Both the position numbers and the translations under genes were made by a program. Below the pieces are notes generated by a model. That model saw only the letters and a list, made by a program, of their open reading frames with translations. It made no database searches and was not told the DNA's origin. A DNA stretch of 64,000 nt from Trichopria drosophilae (lineage: Eukaryota > Arthropoda > Insecta > Hymenoptera > Diapriidae), in assembly GCA_030407085.1 (NCBI GenBank), contig CM059585.1:111713501-111777500 (forward strand), written 5' to 3'. Below are positions 11,406 through 22,890 of the stretch, piece after piece. Within the stretch, counting starts at the first letter, position 1, and every line of letters begins with the position of its first letter.

Positions 11406-12345
11406 ATGGAAAACAATGAAAATATAGACCCAAATAGTACGTACTAACCTAAGTTAGTTTCAAAATTGTCTCTCTTAATATTTTATTTTTTATAAATATA
11501 TTATATACAGTTCATTAAATTTCGAGTTCTCTACTCCACTTACAGTTAGTTGTTTATTAAATTTCTGAGAAAATTTGTGAAATGTTTATTGTTCTTGTTT
11601 TTGCTTACTGCGAGTCACAATTTGTTTATTTGAACAAGTTTTCTTTAAACTCTAATTCTCATTTCAGTTCTCATTATACATGAGATAATAAAATGTGTTT
11701 TTTTTTTATTTAGAACGAAAGAAACATCCGTTTCTTACATTAGATCAACGACTAGATATAAATAATCGAGCGCAAGCTGGAGAATCGAAAAGGACAATTG
11801 CTAAAATGTACAATATTAGTCGCAGCACATTGTACTGTATTTTGGCACAAAACCCTAAACTCCAGGAAATAAATGATCAGATTGATGAAAGAGATCCTAG
11901 AAGAAAAATACGAAGAATATCAGATGCAGAGGACTCAACAATGAATAAAATTTTATACACTTGGTATGTGCAATGCAGGGATGCAGGCATTTCAGTTTCT
12001 GGGAAATCCTTAAAAAACAAAGCTCTCTCCATTTATGAGAATTTGGTAGGAGAATCTGATTTTAAAGCCAGCAATGGATGGCTTCAAAAATTCAATGTCA
12101 GATTTGGAATTCGCCAAATCTCGATACAAGGCGAAAGATTGTCAGCGGATGTCGATGCAAGTGAATGGTATAAAGCTGAATTTAGTGAATATCTACGGAC
12201 AAATAATTTTGACAGGAATCACGTATACAATGCGAATGAAACAGGACTTGTATGGAAATCCTTACCAAATAAAACTCTGGCTTCGTAGAAGGAAAAAAAT
12301 GCTCCAGGATACAAAATGAGTAAAGAACGGGTGACTGTTATGTGT
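11406..12345 (+). pseudogene. Second Tigger-like transposase, truncated
   Basis: Exon 1 (11406-11436) and a GT-AG intron (11437-11713) mirror the architecture of the Tigger at 2186. Exon 2 from 11714 encodes the CENP-B-type N-terminal HTH (LDQRLDINNRAQAGESKRT), the second HTH domain (ASNGWLQKFNVRFGIRQIS) and the start of the DDE_1 core. There the motif reads YNANETG with Asn in place of the usual first catalytic Asp. A stop at 12286-12288 interrupts it. Similarity ends near 12345, so two thirds of the catalytic domain is gone. Divergence from the first copy is high, so this is a separate subfamily. No TIRs were found. Confidence 0.88.
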
Positions 12346-12666
12346 ATAAAAAAATGCACTTACTCTAACGCTAATTCCCGATGCTGCTATATACTGAAAT
12401 GTATATATTCTTTAGGGCCGTCACACAAGAAAAGAAGTAAGCGTAAGAAATGATATGAAAAAAGCCAATGTACGTACATGTGCTGATTGGGGAGTCCATA
12501 GTTTTGAGACTGATACATCCTATTCCTTACTCGGTGTTTTAAAAAAATATATTTTTTAGAAGAAAAAATTATGTCAAATAGTTAACGTAAAATAGAAATA
12601 TACTGGATTTAATTTTCAATTAATTTATCGAATGTTTTTATTATACATATAAGTGTAAATTTGATA

Positions 12667-13133
12667 TACTCCCCATTGCCCGCGAGAGAGCATGGAATGG
12701 CTGAAACTGGAGATGCGAGTACTGCCTTCACTGTTCAGTACTTTAGTCAGCCGCATTCAGTAATTCAGCCTGAAGCAAACATTGAGTGCACGATAAATGA
12801 TCGTAAATGTAATTTTCCTGCACTGTAAAAAATCGTAACTGTAGATAACCTATTAATTGTGATAATTTTATAACCCGTTGTAATTTTCCTTCGCTTAATG
12901 TTGTAAATTTACTACAAATTCACTACACCCCGTTGTAACTTTCTTACCGGCTTAAGTGTGAATTTACAACATTAAACGTAGGAAAATTACATCTAATGAT
13001 CTTGTATCGTGCACTTAATGTTTACTTCGGGCTGAATTACTGAATGTGGCCGACTGAAGTACTGAACAGTGAAGGCAGTACTCGCATCTCCAGTTTCAGG
13101 CATTCCATGCTCTCTCGCGGCCAATGGGGAGCA
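12667..13133. mobile_element. Foldback MITE with 127-base arms
   Basis: The left arm (12667-12793) and right arm (13007-13133) are inverted copies with only scattered mismatches, for example CGAGAGAGCATGGAATG and its complement. The 213-base centre is AT-rich and contains repeated TTGTAA words. No coding potential is seen. Confidence 0.88.
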
Positions 13134-14894
13134 CCGTATGGGCTGGAACTAGCCAATCAGGAACGCCCTACCTTTAACATGGTATTTCCTTTGTTCGGAT
13201 CGTACGCTCGCACCCTGTATATGACTTTCGTGTCACTCGGTCTCATAACTATTGTGTAAATACTAGATATTTTTACTTCTTAATCTACAGTTTACTATTA
13301 CAACCATAAATAGTATATTAAAAACATTTTTAATATAAAATAATACACTTCAAAAATAAAATGTTTAGCATTCTGCGTCACCTGAAATTGAATTTTTATA
13401 AATATATTACATTTCTGATTTTTCTTTAACTTTTTCAACAGAATATTACGTTATGTTTATAACATAAGCTGATGAAATTGGATCAATCAACGAATTCGAA
13501 AAACGGAACGGAAAAATGTCTGAATTAAATAAAATATTTGTTTCGATTCTTTATTAGATATATTACTTAAAAGAATCAAGCAAGATTTTGAAACAAGTAC
13601 CTTGTAAATTTCATATAAATGTGGTATAATACTTTCATTATATCACATAAATATTATTCGGCAAGTTCAGTTATTTTCCTACGAAAAGTAACGTAATAAT
13701 GACAAGGTTTTTATATAATTCCCAGAAAATTGTGGTCCAAAATGTTCATGGCTATGTTTAATCAACTAACATACTGTTTATTAAATTTTCGCTTATATAA
13801 TGAAGTGAAAAATACAATAAATTTTTAGATTTTAGTCAACAAGTCCACTTGTATTTTCAGACATTTATATATCGAATGTAATTTTTTAAAAGGAGGTAAG
13901 AAAAATGTTCTTATTAATATAGGAAAGTCAATTTATTTATTATTAATTAACCTGCGATTCTTCCACATTATTATAAATTTATTTAATTTACTTCACTTTT
14001 CTCTTTTTTTCCCCCTTAATTTATACATTTTTAATTTTTGTAGGTTTTGTTAACTATTCTTTAAAGAATAAACAAATTACGTTATTTGAACCATCGCTAG
14101 TTGTTAAAAGCAGTTTTATTCTATTAGACAAGGTTTTAGATCTAAAATTTTATATCGTTGGTAAAACTGTCATCGACAGAAGATTTGAGATCTCAAATTT
14201 TCCTTCTATGCCGAAACTCTCATGAAGATAAAATTTTAGTTCTCAAATTTTCCATCGATGGTGAAACTATTCGAGAAAAGGTTTTAGATGTCAAATCTTC
14301 CTTCGATAATGAAACTTCCTGTGCTAAAATTGACAAAGGCGTTTCAAAAATAATCTATTTCTAAAAATTCTTACCTAATTTCGTTGGTATTTTTTGAAAG
14401 ATCGAACATTGGTTGGAATTACAGTAATTAATAGCATCTGAATTTTGAAAAGTCATTTCACTATTTTTTATTTTACAGATTTTAGCATAAATAACAAATG
14501 TCTTGTTTTTCAACTAGTTTGATTAGTAAAACGACTTTTAAATTTGTTAGCTGTTCTTTTATATTCAAATTTTATCCTGTTCTTTTAGATTATAACTACG
14601 ATTAAGAATAAAATCCCCCATACACCTAAATACGAGTGTATGTGCGTCATGCACATTTAAACCATACACTTCTGCCACAGCAATTTATATTTCATGTACT
14701 TGTTGTACATATTGTACATGTATTGTCTCATGTACACTTCCAAAGGCATAATGTACACCTATATAACATTTTTTACCATCCGCTTGCATGTTTTTCTTCC
14801 ACTTGCATGACTGTTATGATACACTGAGTGTCATCGTTTTGTACACTCAACGTACCCTATATTTTAACCAGGGAAGGTAAAAAATATATAAAAT
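13134..14894. other. AT-rich stretch without a recognised gene
   Basis: No exon is supported. Between 14130 and 14330 a loose repeat of about 65 bases (TCAAATTTTCC preceded by TTAGATCT/GAGATCT words) appears three to four times. 14630-14860 is rich in TGTACAT words. Nothing else was recognised. Confidence 0.4.
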
Positions 14895-15234
14895 TTAGTT
14901 TTGTTTAACCCAATGAATAATAGGTATGACAATTTTCAGAAATTGACTGTCGACTCTAGATTTTGTGTTTATGGAGTACATGTGTAAAATTGATCATTTT
15001 TTAAAAGTACTCTAATAATTTAGATTTAGAATAGTATTTTAAACGGCTTGAAATATATTCCAAGACGATTAAAATACTATTTTAAATTTTAAAAGTACAC
15101 TAATTAAATTATTAGTGTACTTTTTAAAAATGATCAATTTTACACATTTACTCCATAAACATGAAATGTTGAGTCAATGGTCAATTTCTCAAAATTTTCA
15201 CGTCTTTTCACTGGGTTAAACAAAACCAATCTTT
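14895..15234. mobile_element. Foldback MITE next to the C-rich minisatellite
   Basis: GTTTTGTTTAACCCA at about 14899 pairs with TGGGTTAAACAAAAC at 15213. GTGTAAAATTGATCATTTTT at 14982 pairs with its complement near 15130. The arms meet near 15050-15070 with almost no loop. It is non-coding. Confidence 0.8.
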
Positions 15235-15304
15235 ATGAAACCAAATTTTCAGTATTTATTGCCTTCAATTGCAACCAGAGACATGAGTAGATATTACTTT
15301 AGTT

Positions 15305-15804
15305 CCCCCCCCCCCACCCCCCCCCCCCCCCACCCCCCCCCCCCCCCACCCCCCCCCCCCCCCACCCCCCCCCCCCCCCACCCCCCCCCCCCCCCACCCC
15401 CCCCCCCCCCCACCCCCCCCCCCCCCCACCCCCCCCCCCCCCCACCCCCCCCCCCCCCCACCCCCCCCCCCCCCCACCCCCCCCCCCCCCCACCCCCCCC
15501 CCCCCCCACCCCCCCCCCCCCCCACCCCCCCCCCCCCCCACCCCCCCCCCCCCCCACCCCCCCCCCCCCCCACCCCCCCCCCCCCCCACCCCCCCCCCCC
15601 CCCACCCCCCCCCCCCCCCACCCCCCCCCCCCCCCACCCCCCCCCCCCCCCACCCCCCCCCCCCCCCACCCCCCCCCCCCCCCACCCCCCCCCCCCCCCA
15701 CCCCCCCCCCCCCCCACCCCCCCCCCCCCCCACCCCCCCCCCCCCCCACCCCCCCCCCCCCCCACCCCCCCCCCCCCCCACCCCCCCCCCCCCCCACCCC
15801 CCCC
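15305..15804. repeat. Pure (C15A)n minisatellite, 16-bp unit
   Basis: Adenines stand exactly every 16 bases from 15316 to 15796 (31 of them) in an otherwise unbroken run of C. No variant unit is seen in about 500 bases. The complementary strand is G15T repeats, able in principle to form stacked G-quadruplexes, with i-motifs on the C strand. Any long Pro- or Gly-rich reading frame across it is an artefact of the repeat. Confidence 0.97.
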
Positions 15805-15834
15805 ACAAAAAGTATTTAAGTTTTTAATTATACA

Positions 15835-16960
15835 CAGTAAAACTCTTACCGTATAAAAAGTTATTGATATTTATTGATCAAAACTAAATATCAGATCAGA
15901 ATTGCCTTTATAAAAGCTCTTTTATTATATAAAGCTGATTTTACATTTATACTTCAATCATAAGATATTCTTATTAAATATTCTACACCTATAACTAAAA
16001 TTGACGAATGGAATTATCTACCTGTTAAAACGTCTCAATCTGAGAATCGAGCGGTTCTTAGGCTGTTAATTATATAAATGAAGTGAAATTTTTACCATAT
16101 AAAGAAATAAGCACATTTATTGATCGATACTAAGTATCAGACCAGAATTCCCATTGCTAAATTCATTCATTACTGAGTGTACATGTATATAATTGAGTGA
16201 AAAGGTATCTTCATAAAAAATTTTCACCAACTGCTCAACTAAACTACTTCACAGCATGTCCTACCAGTTAGGAACAATTAATCTGTGGATCAAAAATCTT
16301 TCAGACTTTTAATAATATAAACACATTAAAACTGTCATAAAGAATTGAATTCAGAATTGATTATAATTTATAGGAAATACTTTTAGTTGTTGGCGAAGAA
16401 TATTTCATAAAAATATCTTTCGACTGAAGAATAAATATGAACTCAATAATAAGAGTTTGCGTAAAAGCAATTCTGATCTGATATTTAGTATCGATCAATA
16501 ATTTTAAATAACTTATTATAACAGTTTTACTTTTTTTTTTTTAATTTAATGATTGATTCTAAATATCAGACCAGAATTGCTTTCATGTGAACACTTTTAT
16601 TACTGATTTTGTTCATTCTTCGTCAATTAGAAAGAATTCTTGTAACTCTTTATACAGTGACAGTTTTACTATGTCTGTATTTTAAAAGTTTAAAACCTTT
16701 TTGATCCATAGATAATTGTTCTTAACTGGTAGTTTAGTTGAGTAGTCGGTGAAGATTTTTTAACGAAGTTGTCTTTTTATTCAATTATATGCACATGTAA
16801 AATAAGTAATTAATGAAATTGCGCAAAGGCAATTATGGTTTGATATTTAGTATCAAATAAGAATTTCGATATAATATTTTAACTTACTTAATGCTTACTT
16901 TAACAGTTTTACTGCAAATATATAATTCAAAACCTAAAAACTTTTTGATCCTGAGGCTAA
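15835..16960. repeat. Cluster of direct and inverted decayed repeats
   Basis: A motif like AGTATCAGACCAGAATT occurs at about 15886, 16131 and 16562, and its complement at about 16470 and 16835. A longer inverted pair joins 16195-16310 with 16690-16795 (shared CTCAACTAAACTAC and complement). It looks like one or two degraded foldback elements. No coding sequence is seen. Confidence 0.6.
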
Positions 16961-18289
16961 TCGTTTCCAATAGGTATAGGAAATGCCATCAGACAATTTG
17001 AGTTCGAATCGGTAAGAACATTTAATGTAAATGTCTTCTAGTTCAAGCATAAATATAAACTTATTAAACTTTTATTTTATTTTCCTAATATTTGGTCAGT
17101 CTACTAATGATAGGGATATGGGATCTAATAGGTTGTCAATTTGACAAGTTAACCTCAAACGTGAGGTTAAGTTGTCAATGCAATAAAAATACACACTAAC
17201 ACACACTTCACACCAATAATTGTATTTCGCATCATTTCGCGTGATTATATACAATCACAATATATCATGCTTTATTTTTCCACCTACATCGTGACGAGGA
17301 ATAATGCGACCGGTCCGGGCGGGAGATTACGCGCAAACCACCTTACCGGCGCTCGATGATCGGTACACACTGGATGTATATAGTATATACATATGCATGT
17401 TTCCCACGCGAAATGTCATTTTTTAATATATCTATATTGCAAAATACATTTTGCTATGCCACATGGAGGGACAATGTATGTAAAGCTGAAACTTATGAAG
17501 GTTATTTTTAAACACATTTTTACCAGTTAAACTGGGCAGAATCTAGTTAGGTAGACACTAGTCTGGTTTTAAAATGGTGATTAACTGGCAATTTGTTGCC
17601 CATTATCTGTCCGGAATTTCAGAAACAATTAATGGGCATTAAAACTGGCCAGATATTGAGTCGTGCCCAGTTTGACGACTAGTCGTTTTTTCTACCAGGG
17701 TATTTGCTACTATATGCATGTATGCATGGCTGAAAACTGGCTAAGTCGATATGGGAACAGACCCTTTTGGTATAAATATTTTACAGTAACCAATCCCACA
17801 AAACCCTGTTTTTAGTATTAGAACCAGTTTTATTTATTTACAAATTATAAACATGTATTACTTTCATAGTTATACATACATGTAGCAAGTTATTTTAAAA
17901 AAACCTACTTTTAAAAACATAATCGAAAAGATGGCGCGTGCCGTGCCCGACATAGTTCCCATCAGATACTTACATAGCTGATACAGCTACAGATCTTCTC
18001 CTATAGTACAACATATTATTACTTCTAAATTAGCTAAAGAGCTTTTACTGCGACAGCATAAGTTGGGGTTAGGTACATTGACACTCGTAGAATAGATTGT
18101 TATTTAGCTGTTACAGACACAGGTCCTTTCCTGTATGACGGTGTCATACCACTGTGTCTAAAACAGTCAAAGACTTTTGCTGAAACAGATAAAGTACTTT
18201 CGCTGTGTTTGGCCAGGAGAAGTCAGTTACTGGATCAGTAAAAATTTTGTCTATTACAGCTATGTAGTTCTTTCAGTGTAGTGTTCCCC
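16961..18289. other. Stretch without a recognised gene
   Basis: No exon is supported. 17515-17695 has an imperfect inverted arrangement of ACTGGCC/ACTAGTC words, possibly a small MITE. 17960-18260 repeats short CAGCTACAGA / GCTGTTACAGAC-like words at irregular spacing. Confidence 0.35.
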
Positions 18290-18725
18290 ATACTGCTAGG
18301 TATTACGTTATGAATAATGGCAAACAAAACTCGTCAAATGGCCTCTTCCACACAGTCCCTCATATAAATATCAGGAGAGATATTTTCTACTGGAAAGACT
18401 AATCTCTCCCATACTCTGGAATACCGAAAATTCTAATACAGTATCTCCCATACTGTTGCATAGTACAGCATAAATGATGGAATTAAAAAATCGTTAAATC
18501 GTTTCTCCCAAGCTGTATCTCTTGTAAATTTCATAGGCTATAGCACAATCTCTCCCAGACTCAAACACTATTGGGCAGATATGCTCCCATACCTCGTGAC
18601 ATAGTTTGACCCATAGTATGAATGACCGCTAGGGAGACTAATGAAATTGTCTCTCCCATACCATTACTACACACTCTCCCAGACTCTCTCCCAGATTCAC
18701 ATCCCATAGTCTCTCCAGACCATTT
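18290..18725. repeat. Cluster of CTCCCAKACT motifs
   Basis: The word CTCCCATACT or close variants (CCCATACT, CTCCCAGACT, CTCCCATACC, CTCCCAAGCT) occurs about ten times on the plus strand with irregular 15-100 base spacing, densest at 18645-18720. It is too irregular for a normal microsatellite and non-coding. Confidence 0.6.
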
Positions 18726-19344
18726 TTTTTACGCGGGATGATAAAGACCAAAGATGGAATACAGGTTGTAATTGATGAATTAACTAAAATTTCGAGACCT
18801 AGAAGCGATCATCCTCGAAGCTTCTTCAAATTTTTTAATGAGAGAATATTTCTTTGTATATCCTCAACAATATTGCATCATACTGACCTTAGAAGAAACT
18901 TCAGAGGTAGCGGAAATGGATTTCCCAACTATATAATAAATACGTTCTATTTGCTAACACAAAGTTTACATTCTCATCCATTTCAAGTGCAATCATGGGC
19001 AGATTTTAAATGTCTAGACACAGCCCATAATGTGCATATAATATATCATTAACTTATCTCTCGGGATTAAAAATCGTGTCTCAGAACTGTTCCAGACAGT
19101 ATTGCCTATATTGGAAAGGGTCTAATATGTTCATGTATGAATTACTAGAGATGCCTTCTATAGATTAACACGCATTTTACAATCTCAATTTGGGCACAGG
19201 TAGACTATATGCCCGGATGCCCCGGATAATACCCTGCAGCCAGTGCTTGAAGAGGAATGTCGGATGTTTTCAGTATTTACTTAACAAATTTTTCGAGTAA
19301 TAATGGATTTACTGTCTTACTTAAGATTTATTCAAATTGGTTCA

Positions 19345-20256
19345 TTAACCCTTATTACATAATTTGTACGCAGATTTCGGCATCGTTTTAATTATACAAT
19401 AAAATTTGTTTAAAAATGGAAACATCTATATTCGAGAAGTCTTGATGTCGCTCTTTCGATTGTCGCTACTGCAATTTTCGAGAAATGACGTTTACCACAT
19501 TTTTTTACAAAAATATTGAAAAAAACGCGATCTTTAGGCACCTTTTTTTGTGTAAATGAATTTTTAACTACAATACCGGTTTCAGATTTTCTTATAACTT
19601 ATCAGGACGGATGGTCGGACGGACGTACAACCTAACGGACACCAATTTTTTTATTGTTGCTTTGGGTTCCTTAGGGCCTGAAACATCGACATTTGATGAA
19701 AAACTATAGGGTAATTTTTTGGCGGGAACTGACCAAATTCAATACTTCGCCAGACCTATTGTCTGGGTCGTAGTAATACACATATTTCTAATGGACACAT
19801 ACCATTCGCTATCTTGAAATTTGATTTTATGGGATATTACTGCTACCGTAAATCAAAATAAATAATGCAAAACTCGTAACAACTTATTTATACGATTTTA
19901 CTACAAAGAAATGTTTATGCCATTTTGAAATGAAAAACGAAATAAATAATAATATGTTCATGTAAAATTTTGAAGTAAAACAATCGGGAACACGTTTGTG
20001 ATAGATTAGAAGGTGATCTGAAATCGGTATCAAAGTTAAAAATGTGATTGAAAAATCGCGTTTGTTTTTAAAAAATTTTTGTAAAAAAATGTGGTCAACG
20101 TCATTTCTTGAAAGTTTTCAGTAGCGCCAATCGAAAAAGCGATCTGTAAACTAGTCGGATATAGATGTTTCCATTTTTGAAAAATGTTTGTCGTATTAAT
20201 AAAATGATGCTGAAATCCGTGTGCAAATTTTACACATTTGGAACTTAAAAGGTTAA
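19345..20256. mobile_element. TTAA-flanked foldback MITE (piggyBac-like)
   Basis: TTAA at 19345-19348 and 20253-20256 flank an element with long inverted arms. ATGGAAACATCTATAT in the left arm near 19418 pairs with ATATAGATGTTTCCAT near 20160. The ends begin CCCTTATTAC on the left and CCTTTTAAGT from the right. TTAA duplication and CC-initial ends are piggyBac-superfamily traits. A dispersed-repeat fragment (19598-19795) is nested in the loop. Confidence 0.75.
19598..19795 (-). repeat. Dispersed repeat copy (ATTACTTCGACCCAGAC family), fragment
   Basis: Read on the minus strand it starts ATTACTACGACCCAGAC and continues through GAAGTATTGAATTTGGTCA, ATTACCCTATAGTTTTTCAT and CGTACGTCCG-like words. 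It matches the first part of the copies at 33312, 54096 and 61916. It is inserted in the loop of the TTAA element. Confidence 0.8.
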
Positions 20257-21743
20257 TTATTTGTTCGTAAATCCGAAATATAGCAGTATTCACTATGTCT
20301 ATTTAAAAAAGTCTTCTACCAATCATCAAACCTAATAAAGCTTCGATGACTTTTTCTATATTTGAACATCGAAAGCAACTCATGTAAGAGTAATTTCACA
20401 GATTTGTTTACTTTTAAACTCGGTAAAAGTTGAAAAAAATTGATGGCACACCTACGGTATGACATTTATCTCAAAGTAGGATGTATATATGAACCCTTAA
20501 AATCGTGACGTGCATAATTTTTCAGCAGACTTATCGAAGGAAATCAAACTTTTTACTTTTTATTTCAACTGCTTAGGAAAATAACATACAAATATAATAT
20601 AAATTATTTCTTAAATGAGTAAATGAACTTAATAACAAAAATATAATAATATATAAAGTTTTATGAATAACTTGGCCGATAAACGTTTATTTTTGGTTTT
20701 AACAATTTAATAGAAATATACATCTGTTTTCGTTTCGAAAAGATTAGGAAAATGGATTTATTTAATATTTCGGGAATTTTTGCCCAACATCATAATTTTT
20801 TAAAGATAATAAATATTTTACAATACTGTAATTCATTGTATATCATAGAAAACGATCTTATTAAAGTTTTTACAAAAACGTTCGTTTGCGTGTTTCATTT
20901 TACTTAATATTCCTCGATTACGCCCAGTTTGCGTTATTTTATTAAAACATCAATTAACTATTGCGACCACAATCAATGTACCTGGTTAAAAGAAATTGAT
21001 AAAATATTTGTTTTGACATTTTTTTTAAACGCTTTTTTTCGCGAATAAACAAAAATACTGAAATAGCAATGTGATTTTCAGTTAAAAAAACTCGAAATTT
21101 GTCTATGACTTTGCATACTTTTTCAAAATTTTGCAATGTTGAAAATGAAGAAAAGTGTTTTAAAAATTCTGAAAAAATTTGAGCGTATTCTTTGATCAAT
21201 TCTAAGGTCTTCTTATTCAACGACATTTTTTCGAAATCCTATCATTTTCGAATAAAAAATGCAGGAGCTTTTCGCAGTTCTTTTCGTGTTTGAGCCGCCA
21301 TTTTGTCAGTGTTCTACTTTATTTTCAAAATGCTATCATGCACATTTTATAGCTAAAGGACTAAGGACACGATATTTCCACCGATCAGTGATCTCCCTAA
21401 CCGTTTCCAATGAGAAAATGCCGAATAAAAAATATTTGTCAGTGAAAAACTTTTTTGGAATGGGCTCGATTGATTTTTTAACAGCAGATTCGGATAGATC
21501 GATCAATTTTACGTCGAAAATGTTTCGTCTACAATTTTTTGAATTGGTTTTTAATGTCAAGAAATATTCCGAAAATCTTGGTGAAATTTGTTTCCTCTTG
21601 GGCGTTAATGGGTTAAGAAAGATAGAAACAGTCTTAATTTTTTTATAGCACTAAGATGTAAAGATTTCTATATACGAGTAGCCCTTAATTATAGTAAAAT
21701 TTTGTCACATTATGCGTAAAGAGTGATTGTTTATAACTAGCAA
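20257..21743. other. Stretch without a recognised gene; one TTAA-type element end
   Basis: No exon is supported; open frames here look like low-complexity chance. GGCGTTAATGGGTTAA at 21601-21616 matches the right end of the TTAA foldback at 46985-48299, so 21250-21612 is probably the remains of a related element (it holds GCCGCCATTTTG, also typical of them). No matching left end was found. Confidence 0.45.
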
Positions 21744-22471
21744 CCCAGTAATCGAATTTGGATAGAGTTGTATAGAATTGGATTCAATTATTAAATTCTT
21801 AATCTATACATTGGTCAACGGTGAATCCATTTTAATACGTATATACAATTCTATTCGTTCATACGAATAAAAAGGTTACTTTCTGAATTTATATTAATCC
21901 AAAAACAGTTTTCTTTTTAAAAATTAAATCTTAAATACATCCGTATTCAACATTACGGATTCAAAACTATCTAAGTGTATTCATTTCAATCCAAAAATAG
22001 TTTCCTTTTTAAAAACGAAACATTGAATGCATACGTATTCAACATTGCGGATTCAAAAGTAGCCAAGGGTACTCATTTCAATCCTAAAAAAAAGTATTTT
22101 TTCTTCAAAACGAAATATTGAATGCCTCCGTATTCAAAATTACGGATTCGAAACTATCTAAGCGTATTCATTTCAATGAGAAAAGTTTTCTTTCAAAAAA
22201 TAAACTTTGAATAATATCTGTTTTTATTTGTATTCTTATACTGCTTCCGATTGTATTCGTAATTGTGTTCGTAAAATTGAATACAGATGGATTACTTTTT
22301 CTGAAATTTAATTCGGCAAATTACGCTTCCGATTGTATTCGTAAAATTGAATACAGATGGATTTCTTTCTTCGGAATTCAATCCATTTGAATACATATTT
22401 ACGGAGTCAAAGTATGAATTCAAAATGAACTGAAATTCTCAATCCAATCCTATCCAATCTCGATTGCTGGG
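21744..22471. mobile_element. MITE with internal 92-bp tandem repeats
   Basis: The ends CCCAGTAATCGAATTTGGAT and the complement of the right end (CCCAGCAATCGAGATTGGAT) are inverted. Inside, a unit containing TTTCAATCCAAAAA and TATTCAACATTACGGATTC repeats at 21899, 21991, 22083 and about 22175, a period of 92. Towards the right a GATTGTATTCGTAAAATTGA block is duplicated. It lies about 0.2 kb upstream of the symplekin promoter region. Confidence 0.75.
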
Positions 22472-22654
22472 AATATATAGAAAATTATGAAATTTTACAT
22501 CTAACTGTATTTTGTCCAAAACTCTTCATGAATTAATACTCGAAAGGGTGAGGATAAGTCGTTTTAAAACGGCGTTTTGCAAAGTTATTTCAAAAATAAG
22601 CTGTTGCCCCATAAATTTTTATGATTTTATCACCTTTTTGAAGTCCCTCTTACG

Positions 22655-22890
22655 CCCACAGATGGCTCGGAATCGGCAACCGACCAATCAGCGCCGTGTC
22701 CTACTGCGCATGCTCCTTTCACTAAGATCACTTACATCAAAATTTGTTAAAACTAAGTGGGTTCGGAAAATTTGGTCAGTTTGGTGACGAGCGTTCCGGC
22801 AGGCAGAACAGAAGAAATTGGAGAGGACGCCACGATCGATTTTGACCTCCAAGCATTTGCGAGCCTCCTTTGCTGACAATCAGGGACGAA
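22655..22890 (+). promoter_or_regulatory. Putative symplekin promoter and 5' UTR
   Basis: Upstream of the ATG at 22891 the sequence becomes GC-richer. It contains a CCAAT box (ACCAATCAGCG at about 22683) and an NRF1-like palindrome (TGCGCATGC at about 22705), both typical of TATA-less housekeeping promoters. The transcription start is not determined; 22745-22890 is the probable 5' UTR. Confidence 0.5.

Noticed and set aside
15235..15819. Long proline-rich frame (plus) and glycine-rich frames (minus)
   Set aside because: They are translations of the (C15A) repeat in several frames; composition alone explains their openness.
20954..21648. Two overlapping open frames of 90 and 129 codons
   Set aside because: They lie in AT-rich foldback-type repeat sequence with no domain, start context or conservation sign; overlapping opposite frames point to chance.
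22661..22787. Short frame starting MARNRQ upstream of symplekin, also seen as MARNRQ at 56907
   Set aside because: Only about 18 bases agree between the two places and both frames end quickly; taken as coincidence.
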